A DNA stretch of 6,763 nt from an uncultured Pseudomonadota bacterium (GTDB lineage: Bacteria > Pseudomonadota > Gammaproteobacteria > Burkholderiales > Rhodocyclaceae): positions 1 through 6,763 of the forward strand of contig CAJAHZ010000033.1 in assembly GCA_903939665.1 (NCBI GenBank), read 5' to 3'. A program made the translations under genes and the position numbers. Below are positions 1 to 5,624 of this stretch, one piece after another (the stretch's first letter is position 1; every line of letters starts with the position of its first letter). The notes beneath the pieces are model-generated. The model was not told the DNA's origin. It saw nothing but the letters and a program-made list of their open reading frames with translations, and did no database searches.

Positions 1-1
1 G

Positions 2-1516
2 AAAGACCTCTCGGAGATTCGCTCCGCCCTGCGCGATCGCCGCGAAGGCTACGCCATCCTGCGCAACTACCGCAAGGATGGCACGCTGTTCTGGAACGAA
101 TTGCACATTGCCCCGGTGCTTGACGAAAAGGGGGTCGCGACGACCCATTTCATCAGCATCCTGAACGACGTAACCGAGCGCGTGCAATACGAAGAGCAAC
201 TCGAATTTCAGGCCAATCACGATGTACTGACCGGGCTGGTGAACCGCAACCTGCTCGGCGACCGCATCAATCAGGGAATCGCCCACGCCAAACGCGAACA
301 GGGGATCGTCGGCGTCATGCTGATCGACCTCGACCGCTTCAAGGTCGTGAACGATGGGCTTGGCCACGCGCCCGGCGACGTCCTGCTACGGGAAATTGCG
401 CGACGGCTATCCGCGTGCGTACGCGACACGGATACCGTGGCACGCCTCGGTGGCGACGAGTTCGTGGTGGTGCTGACCGGCGTCATCGATCCGGACAATG
501 TCGCATTGATCGCCAGCAAGATTCTCAAGGCAATGAAAGAGCCTCTGTACATCGAGGACAAAAAGCTCATCGTCACCGCCTCGATTGGCATTGCGCTGTA
601 TCCACGCGACGGCGACGAGGGTGACCTCCTGCTGCGCAACGCCGACCTCGCCATGTATCGGGTGAAGGAACACGGACGCAACGACTATCGTTTCTATCTG
701 CCGGAAATGCATGGCATGGCCATCGACCGTCTGGATATGGAGGGTGATCTTCGCCGTGCGCTCGACGCCGACGAATTCGTTGTTTACTACCAGCCAAAAA
801 TCGATCTGGCCAGTGGGCTCATCGTTGGCGCGGAGGCTCTGGTCCGCTGGATCCATCCAAAAATCGGCATCATCAACCCGATGGAGTTCATCCCGCTGGC
901 CGAGGAAACCGGTCTCATCATCCCGATCGGCGAGGTCGTCTTGCGCAAGGTGGCTGGACAATTGCGCAGTTGGCGAGACGAGGGCCTGGCGATCACGCCG
1001 GTTGCCGTAAACATCTCACCGCGCCAGTTCCGCCAGGAAAACCTCGCATCAACCATCCGCCAGATTCTGGAAACTGCTGGCATCAGCGGCGCACTGCTCG
1101 ACCTTGAGCTCACCGAAAGCATGGTGATGGTGCATGCCGAAGCAGCCGCAGCGGCGCTGCATGAACTCAAGATGCTGGGCTGCCGCCTCTATCTCGATGA
1201 TTTCGGTACCGGCTATTCCTCGCTTGCCTATCTCAAGCGCTTTCCGATCGACGCGCTGAAGATCGACCGCTCCTTCGTCCTTGATCTGACCACCGACCGT
1301 GACGACGCGGCAATCGCCGGTGCCATCATCGCCATGGCGCACAGCCTTGGCATGCGGGTCGTCGCCGAAGGCGTCGAGCACCGGGAGCAACTCGACGTCC
1401 TGAAAGCACATGGCTGCGATGAATTTCAAGGTTATTATTTCGCCCGTCCGATGCCCGCCGAACAGTATTCCGCCATGCTGCGCGCGGGCATGACACTGGA
1501 TGACATTCGCCAATGA
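2..1516 (+). CDS. PAS-GGDEF-EAL cyclic-di-GMP diguanylate cyclase/phosphodiesterase (5' end outside window)
   Basis: Turnover of the second messenger cyclic-di-GMP: GGDEF domains make it from two GTP, EAL domains hydrolyse it to pGpG. The reading frame is open from base 2, so the N-terminus (probably more PAS or other sensor sequence) lies upstream. Of 504 visible residues, about 1-60 are the end of a PAS/PAC domain (NYRKDGTLFWNE, then FISILNDVTER). The GGDEF domain follows (about 70-230), with LIDLDRF and an intact GGDEF at 150-154. An RDTD at 141-144, five residues before GGDEF, matches the inhibitory I-site for product feedback. The EAL domain (about 245-500) keeps YYQPK, EAL at 278-280, VNIS, ELTES, DDFGTGYSS at 399-407, the Lys in ALKID, AEGVE and QGYYFARP. 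Both catalytic centres therefore look competent; which activity dominates cannot be read from sequence. No transmembrane segment is seen in the visible part. The stop overlaps the start of the next gene. Confidence 0.95.
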   Translation, partial: KDLSEIRSALRDRREGYAILRNYRKDGTLFWNELHIAPVLDEKGVATTHFISILNDVTERVQYEEQLEFQANHDVLTGLVNRNLLGDRINQGIAHAKREQGIVGVMLIDLDRFKVVNDGLGHAPGDVLLREIARRLSACVRDTDTVARLGGDEFVVVLTGVIDPDNVALIASKILKAMKEPLYIEDKKLIVTASIGIALYPRDGDEGDLLLRNADLAMYRVKEHGRNDYRFYLPEMHGMAIDRLDMEGDLRRALDADEFVVYYQPKIDLASGLIVGAEALVRWIHPKIGIINPMEFIPLAEETGLIIPIGEVVLRKVAGQLRSWRDEGLAITPVAVNISPRQFRQENLASTIRQILETAGISGALLDLELTESMVMVHAEAAAAALHELKMLGCRLYLDDFGTGYSSLAYLKRFPIDALKIDRSFVLDLTTDRDDAAIAGAIIAMAHSLGMRVVAEGVEHREQLDVLKAHGCDEFQGYYFARPMPAEQYSAMLRAGMTLDDIRQ

Positions 1517-1755
1517 AATCATTCGACTGGAAAAACATCACCCGTGAAACACTGGCCGAGCACCTGAGCACCGGCAAGATCAACGAGACGCAGGCACTAC
1601 CGGGCGCCAACCTCTACCACTGCCAACACGGCCAGAAAGACAGCCTGGCCATTGCCCTCGACTCGGGCGCCTGCCTGCTCATTGAGAAACCGGTGCAGGC
1701 CAACCCGGGACGCGAACGGCGCAAGAGCAAAGCCCCCTCCGTCAGCAATCCCTGA
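1513..1755 (+). CDS. Unrecognised 80-residue protein coupled to the GGDEF-EAL gene
   Basis: I do not recognise this protein. Its ATG overlaps the TGA of the cyclic-di-GMP enzyme in an ATGA arrangement, which suggests translational coupling and supports it being real; no clear Shine-Dalgarno sequence of its own is visible. The 80-residue product starts MKSFDWKNITRETL, has a mixed polar middle with two cysteines (in LYHCQHG and SGACLLIE), and ends in a basic, Ser/Pro-rich tail containing RERRKSK. There is no signal peptide, membrane segment or familiar motif, so it is probably cytosolic. It ends 23 bases before the convergent moaE stop. It could be a small partner of the upstream enzyme or simply an open frame; the coupling and GC-rich codon use tilt me toward a real gene. 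Confidence 0.6.
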   Translation: MKSFDWKNITRETLAEHLSTGKINETQALPGANLYHCQHGQKDSLAIALDSGACLLIEKPVQANPGRERRKSKAPSVSNP

Positions 1756-1778
1756 CGAAATAACCCGATCGACGCCGA

Positions 1779-2231
1779 TTACCCTTGCCAGCGTTTGGCG
1801 GCAGTATCGTCGGTCTCACGGGCATCGACCCAGCGTGCGCCTTCGGCAGTGACTTCGCGCTTCCAGAAGGGCGCGCGCGTCTTCAGATAGTCCATGATGA
1901 ACTCACAGGCGGCAAAGGTCTCGCCACGATGCGCGCCGCTGACCGCGACAAAAACGATCTGCTCGGTCGGCAGCAGACGACCGACACGGTGGATGACCAG
2001 CGCATCGAAAATATTCCAGCGCCCTTTCGCCTCGATGACGATGGCCTCGAGCGCCTTTTCGGTCATGCCGGGATAATGTTCGAGCGTCATCTCGGAAACG
2101 CCCGACCCGTCGTTCATGTCACGCACGACGCCGACAAAGGTGGCCAGCGCGCCAATCCGTGCATCCCCCTGACGCAGCGCCGCCAACTCGGCGCTCACGT
2201 CAAAATCGGCTTCCTGAACACGAACCGGCAT
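1779..2231 (-). CDS. moaE: Molybdopterin synthase catalytic (large) subunit MoaE
   Basis: MoaE, with thiocarboxylated MoaD, converts cyclic pyranopterin monophosphate to molybdopterin by adding two sulfurs, in the cytoplasm as a MoaD2-MoaE2 heterotetramer. The 150-residue product has the usual family length. Visible signatures are TFVGVVRDMNDG (31-42), LEHYPGMTEKAL (50-61), HRVGRLLPTEQIVFVAV (81-97), AHRGETFAACEFIMDYLK, and KTRAPFWKRE (117-126). Lys117 and Lys124 in that last motif correspond to the active-site lysines known from the E. coli enzyme. The start is fixed by a strong GGGAGG five bases before the ATG and by the family N-terminus. It is the last gene of moeA-moaD-moaE, one base after the moaD stop. 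It converges with the 80-residue gene from the other side. Confidence 0.97.
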   Translation of the reverse strand: MPVRVQEADFDVSAELAALRQGDARIGALATFVGVVRDMNDGSGVSEMTLEHYPGMTEKALEAIVIEAKGRWNIFDALVIHRVGRLLPTEQIVFVAVSGAHRGETFAACEFIMDYLKTRAPFWKREVTAEGARWVDARETDDTAAKRWQG

Positions 2232-2232
2232 C

Positions 2233-2484
2233 TCAACCTCCCGTTACGGGCGGAAAGAAAGCAACTTCATCGCCTGCCCTGAGCGGCGAATCAAGTTGCG
2301 CCATTTCCTGATTAACGGCGTAACGCAGATTCTTCACCGTGGCAAGCTGGCCCCACTCGCCACCGCGTGCCGTGAGGAGTTGCAGCAAACCGCTGACATC
2401 GCTCACGCCACCGGGCAGTTCCAGGCTCTCGGCGCCACGGCCCAGTGTCTCGCGCAGGCTGGCAAAATACAGAATTTTCAACAT
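2233..2484 (-). CDS. moaD: Molybdopterin synthase sulfur carrier (small) subunit MoaD
   Basis: MoaD is a ubiquitin-fold protein. Its C-terminal glycine is adenylated by a MoeB-type enzyme and converted to a thiocarboxylate, which donates sulfur inside MoaE. The product from the ATG at 2484 is 83 residues, typical for MoaD. It starts MLKILYFASLRETLG, has the family pattern NLRYAVNQE and LRAGDEVAFFPPV, and ends with the diagnostic VTGG. The frame stays open upstream to 2577, but that extension overlaps moeA and does not resemble MoaD, so the start at 2484 is preferred. The gene lies 16 bases after the moeA stop with only a poor Shine-Dalgarno sequence, so its translation may depend on ribosomes leaving moeA. 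Neither moeB nor moaA/moaC is in the window. Confidence 0.96.
   Translation of the reverse strand: MLKILYFASLRETLGRGAESLELPGGVSDVSGLLQLLTARGGEWGQLATVKNLRYAVNQEMAQLDSPLRAGDEVAFFPPVTGG
2237..2242 (-). promoter_or_regulatory. Ribosome binding site of moaE, inside the end of moaD
   Basis: On the minus strand GGGAGG lies five bases before the moaE ATG. It is the strongest Shine-Dalgarno sequence in the operon, and it is formed by the GGA GGT codons of the MoaD C-terminal Gly-Gly just before the moaD TGA. Confidence 0.8.
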
Positions 2485-2500
2485 GTCAACTCGCGCTTGC

Positions 2501-3715
2501 TTAAACCAACAATTCAGAAAAAGGAATGAAGCGCACCGTGTCGCCTCGCCGAATGATCTGCTGCGGCGGATTATCAATCAGACCGCCCGCCCAAACCGCC
2601 GAGGTCAGCACGCTCGACCCCTGATTTTCGAACAATTCCAGCCCGCCGTCGACGTTCAGCCGGGCACGCAGAAATTCGCGCCGTGCATCCGGATGCAGCC
2701 AGTCGGAATCAGCGCGCAATGAATAGGCCAGCGGAGCGGTTGCCTGCACGCCTTGCATGCGCAGGATGAACGGCCGAACCAGCATCAAAAAAGTCACAAA
2801 ACTGGACACAGGATTGCCGGGCAGGCCAATGAATGCGACCTCGCGACCGGCTGCGATGACCTGACCGAAGGCCAGCGGCTTCCCCGGCTTGATGGCGATC
2901 TTCCACATGTCGAGCCGGCCTTCGGCTTCGACCGCGGGCTTGACGTAATCCTCCTCGCCGACCGAAACACCGCCCGAAGTCAAAATCAGATCGTTGTCGT
3001 GCGCAGCCTCGCGTAGCGCGCCTCGGGTCGCCGCCAGATTATCCGGCACCTGCCCGAGGTCACGCACCTCGCAGCCCAGCCCCTCAAGCAGTGCGGTCAG
3101 CAAAAAGCGGTTGCTGTTATAAATGGCTCCCGGCGGCAGTGGCTCGCCCGGCATGCACAACTCATCACCGGTAAAGAAAACGCCAACGCGTACACGTCGG
3201 AATACCGGCAACTGGGCGATGCCGACCGAAGCCGCAAGCGCGGTATCCTGAGCGCGCAGTCGCTGCCCGACAGAGAGGATGCAACTGCCGGCGCTCACGT
3301 CGCCGCCAGCGCGGCGAATATTCTCGCCGGCCTGCGGCAGATGCTTGATCAGCACGCCGCCCGCGCCGTGTTCGCACAGTTCCTGCATCACCACCGCATC
3401 GGCACCGGCGGGAATCGGCGCGCCGGTAAAAATGCGCGCTGCGCTACCTGGCTGTAGCGGAGTGCCCACGCTACCGGCGGGAATGCGCTGCGTAACCGGC
3501 AGGCTGATGCCAATCGCGCCACTCGCCGACAGATCGGCAACGCGAACGGCATAACCGTCCATCGCCGAGTTATCGAGCGGTGGCACGCTGAGCGTCGCGT
3601 ATTGTGCCTCCGCGAGCACGCGCCCGGCAGCAGCCAGCGTCGGCAGTGAGCGGATTTCGCTGACCGGCCGCGCACCGGCCAGCAGCCGCGACAGAGCTTC
3701 ATCAAACGACAGCAT
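2501..3715 (-). CDS. moeA: Molybdopterin molybdenumtransferase MoeA
   Basis: MoeA inserts molybdate into adenylylated molybdopterin, releasing AMP and giving Mo-molybdopterin. The 404-residue product is close to the 411 residues of E. coli MoeA. Motifs in order: PPLDNSAMDGYAV with Asp53 (45-57), FTGAPIPAGADAVVMQE (96-112), ENIRRAGGDV (131-140), FFTGDELCMPG (180-190), IYNSNRF (198-204), LTSGGVSVGEEDYVK (245-259), KPGKPLAFG (276-284) and GLPGNPVSSFVTF (297-309, with Pro299 and Pro302). They cover the MoeA N-terminal, MoCF/MogA-like and C-terminal regions. The start at 3715 is chosen because AAAGGGG lies five bases upstream and the product begins MLSFDEAL as in the family; a longer frame to 3778 adds an unlike tail. 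One small departure is Gly138, where many relatives have Glu in the RRxGED motif. It is the first gene of the moeA-moaD-moaE operon. Confidence 0.97.
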   Translation of the reverse strand: MLSFDEALSRLLAGARPVSEIRSLPTLAAAGRVLAEAQYATLSVPPLDNSAMDGYAVRVADLSASGAIGISLPVTQRIPAGSVGTPLQPGSAARIFTGAPIPAGADAVVMQELCEHGAGGVLIKHLPQAGENIRRAGGDVSAGSCILSVGQRLRAQDTALAASVGIAQLPVFRRVRVGVFFTGDELCMPGEPLPPGAIYNSNRFLLTALLEGLGCEVRDLGQVPDNLAATRGALREAAHDNDLILTSGGVSVGEEDYVKPAVEAEGRLDMWKIAIKPGKPLAFGQVIAAGREVAFIGLPGNPVSSFVTFLMLVRPFILRMQGVQATAPLAYSLRADSDWLHPDARREFLRARLNVDGGLELFENQGSSVLTSAVWAGGLIDNPPQQIIRRGDTVRFIPFSELLV

Positions 3716-3720
3716 GAATT

Positions 3721-3727
3721 CCCCTTT
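3721..3727 (-). promoter_or_regulatory. Ribosome binding site of moeA
   Basis: AAAGGGG on the minus strand, five bases before the ATG at 3715. It decides that start over the longer open frame reaching 3778. Confidence 0.7.
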
Positions 3728-3867
3728 GATTCCTTGAGAAGTAGATACGACAACCACAGAGCTCCGAGCCCCTGTCAATTGTACCTTGTTGATCAGTGCC
3801 GCAGACCCAAGCGGACTACCTCAACACGACACCAGTTTTCATGAATGGCCGCGAAGCTTTCGAGTCT

Positions 3868-3878
3868 TGAGTCACTCA
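3868..3878. repeat. 11-base perfect palindrome TGAGTCACTCA
   Basis: Five-base arms around a single central C, in the divergent region between moeA and the acyltransferase gene, 62 bases before the preferred acyltransferase start. It could be an operator for a dimeric regulator, but palindromes this short also arise by chance. Confidence 0.35.
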
Positions 3879-3885
3879 CGCCGAT

Positions 3886-3900
3886 GTCTGCCCAGCAGAC
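3886..3900. repeat. Inverted repeat GTCTGC-CCA-GCAGAC
   Basis: Perfect six-base arms with a three-base loop, just after the TGAGTCACTCA palindrome and 40 bases before the preferred acyltransferase start. No T-run follows on either strand, so it is not a typical terminator. It may be an operator, a leader hairpin or chance. Confidence 0.4.
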
Positions 3901-3940
3901 CAGGGGGATGTGCCGAAAACCCAATTCTCGGGTAGCTAAT

Positions 3941-5029
3941 ATGACAATAAAAACACTTCAAGCGGGTCGGGCCTTAGCGGCAATCGCCGTAGCGGCTTTT
4001 CACTTGTCGCTGGGGATGGGACTCGCCAGATACGGAGGGCAAGAGGTATTCCGTGAGTACACAAACCTGGGGAATCGGGGCGTCGATTTCTTTTTCGTTT
4101 TGTCCGGATTCATTATTTCATATGCCCATGTTGGCGACATAGGCAAACCAGAAACATGGAAGCACTATATCCATCGGCGCTTCATCCGACTTTTTCCAAT
4201 TTACTGGCTCTACACGGCGCTGTTTGTTCTAGTGCTTGCGCTGCTTGGCGGAACCGATGCAAAGATGCCGACGACCCTGTGGGACTGGGTCACCGCATTA
4301 AGCCTGATTCGCTTCACCGACGGCAGTCCGCCCTTGGAGGTGGCATGGACTCTCTTTCACGAACTGGCATTCTATATAGTTTTTTCCACTCTCATCCTCA
4401 ATCGCAGGGCGGGATTGGTCGCGCTCGGCCTTTTCATGGCGTTCACGATTTCGTTTTTTCATTACCAGGGAGCGGATAGACCGACAGCACTAAACGTCTA
4501 TTCCGCGGCCTATAACTTTCACTTCCTGTTGGGCATGGGGGCATTTTGGCTCTACCGCCGTGGCGGTCGCGGCATCGCCGAATTTACACTGGGACTTTTC
4601 ATTTCAACAGTCGCACTGTCAACAACGTCATTGTCCAACCAGCTATCTCCGCTGTTTCTTGCCCTTGGCTTCGCTCTTGTTCTGGCCGGTGCCACAAAGC
4701 TAGAGTTATCAGGCGACTTGCGGATACCGCAGTTTCTTGGATTGATCGGCGACGCGTCGTACACGATCTATCTCACTCATGTTTCTCTACAAGGGGTGCT
4801 CTTGAAAATCGCAATGAAGACCCACCTTCATCAAGCGATAGGATCAGGCGCAACTTTTATTGTCGTATTGCTTGGCACAATTTTGCTGGGCTGCTTTTTA
4901 TATTTAACCCTTGAACAGCCGCTGCTTAATGCCCTTCGCGGGAGCAATAAACAAAGATTACCGAGGAACACTACCGTGCTTCCGCACTCGCCAATCATCG
5001 TTGCCCCCGGCATAGAATTACGGGAATAA
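3941..5029 (+). CDS. Membrane acyltransferase, acyltransferase-3 (OafA/ExoZ-like) family
   Basis: Members of this family are polytopic inner-membrane enzymes that move acyl groups, often acetyl, onto cell-surface sugars such as O-antigen, exopolysaccharide or peptidoglycan; the substrate here is unknown. The 362-residue product has family length and about ten hydrophobic segments. Visible hallmarks: LQAGRALAAIAVAAFHLS near the N-terminus, with the conserved Arg and His; NRGVDFFFVLSGFIISYAH; HRRFIRLFPIYWLYT; WTLFHELAFYIVFS; and SYTIYLTHVS. The ATG at 3941 is preferred because the family pattern begins right after it. In-frame ATGs at 3845, 3884 and 3908 would add a tail without resemblance to the family, and no start has a strong ribosome binding site. 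The gene opposes its neighbours and is AT-richer: hand counts of three 60-base lines inside it (4081, 4381, 4861) give about 40, 57 and 42% GC, against about 67% for a line in moeA (2881). This suggests transfer. Confidence 0.92.
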   Translation: MTIKTLQAGRALAAIAVAAFHLSLGMGLARYGGQEVFREYTNLGNRGVDFFFVLSGFIISYAHVGDIGKPETWKHYIHRRFIRLFPIYWLYTALFVLVLALLGGTDAKMPTTLWDWVTALSLIRFTDGSPPLEVAWTLFHELAFYIVFSTLILNRRAGLVALGLFMAFTISFFHYQGADRPTALNVYSAAYNFHFLLGMGAFWLYRRGGRGIAEFTLGLFISTVALSTTSLSNQLSPLFLALGFALVLAGATKLELSGDLRIPQFLGLIGDASYTIYLTHVSLQGVLLKIAMKTHLHQAIGSGATFIVVLLGTILLGCFLYLTLEQPLLNALRGSNKQRLPRNTTVLPHSPIIVAPGIELRE

Positions 5030-5090
5030 GAACCTGAATTTATTGATTTGCGATGATCAAAACCCCCACCGGAACCCTTGAATCAGGCCT

Positions 5091-5106
5091 GCACCACATG
5101 CACCAC
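5091..5106. repeat. Short direct repeat GCACCAC-AT-GCACCAC
   Basis: Two copies of a seven-base unit, at 5091-5097 and 5100-5106, touching the last base of the mobB stop codon. They lie at one margin of the low-GC acyltransferase segment. No matching copy was seen at the moeA margin, so a target-site duplication is not shown. Confidence 0.3.
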
Positions 5107-5624
5107 TAAGCACATTCCGCTTCAAATTTCAGGGTTTGCAGAATAAAACGCGCCACCGCGTCCGCGTCGTTCAGATCGAGCAGTTGCAAATGCGCCGGTA
5201 GCGGCGATTGCAGCGGCGCATCGCAAGCGACCGCGACAATGTGCGGATTTTCTGGCCAGAGCGGCGGCTTGCCGTTGGCCGGGCGATACACTTCCAGTTT
5301 AGGAATCGCATCCTCCTTGAATCCTTCGACAAGGATCAGGTCACACGGCGAAAAATGCGCCAGATATTCATCCAGGGTAGGTTCCGGCGTGCCGCGCAGC
5401 TCGTTCATCATCACCCAGCGCTTGCTGCTGGCAAGCAGCACTTCACTGGCGCCTGCTTCACGGTGGCGGTATGAATCCTTGCCCGGCTTGTCGATATCGA
5501 AAGTGTGGTGCGCATGCTTGATCACCGAAACGCGAAAACCCAGTGCCGTGATGCGCGGCAACAATTTTTCCAGCAACGTTGTTTTGCCCGAGCCGGAATA
5601 ACCGGCAATACCAAAGACTTTCAT
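5106..5624 (-). CDS. mobB: Molybdopterin-guanine dinucleotide biosynthesis adapter protein MobB
   Basis: MobB is a GTP-binding P-loop protein thought to assist MobA in attaching GMP to Mo-molybdopterin, making the guanine dinucleotide form used by DMSO reductase-family enzymes. The 172-residue product is close to E. coli MobB (about 175). It opens with MKVFGIAGYSGSGKTT, a Walker A at 8-15. Next comes VSVIKHAHHTFDIDKPGKDS (32-51), highly typical of MobB, then SYRHREAGAS and a Walker B-like DLILVEGFK (95-103), with IPKLEVYR after it. The ATG overlaps the stop of the upstream gene (ATGA), so the start is well fixed and translation is probably coupled. No mobA is present in the window. Downstream lies the convergent acyltransferase gene, then the moeA operon on the same strand as mobB. 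Confidence 0.96.
   Translation of the reverse strand: MKVFGIAGYSGSGKTTLLEKLLPRITALGFRVSVIKHAHHTFDIDKPGKDSYRHREAGASEVLLASSKRWVMMNELRGTPEPTLDEYLAHFSPCDLILVEGFKEDAIPKLEVYRPANGKPPLWPENPHIVAVACDAPLQSPLPAHLQLLDLNDADAVARFILQTLKFEAECA

Noticed and set aside
407..961. 184-codon open frame on the minus strand inside the GGDEF-EAL gene
   Set aside because: It lies antisense to a strongly supported catalytic protein, and its product has no recognisable motif; GC-rich coding often leaves such frames open.
1785..2282. 165-codon plus-strand frame opposite moaE
   Set aside because: Antisense to a clear MoaE; low-complexity shadow composition and no family resemblance.
2485..2577. Upstream extension of MoaD by 31 residues
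   Set aside because: It overlaps the end of moeA and does not resemble any MoaD; the internal ATG at 2484 gives the normal length and N-terminus.
3773..3778. Perfect TTGACA (-35-like) on the minus strand upstream of moeA
   Set aside because: No acceptable -10 element at 16 to 18 bases; the hexamers there are GC-rich or poor matches, so a promoter is not supported by sequence alone.
3845..3940. Upstream extension of the acyltransferase by 32 residues
   Set aside because: The added residues are polar and unlike the family, and the family pattern begins directly after the ATG at 3941.
5030..5105. Possible bidirectional terminator between the acyltransferase gene and mobB
   Set aside because: Only weak pairing was found (CCTGA with a distant TCAGG, and the loopless palindrome CAGGCCTG), and no T-run is placed after a stable stem.
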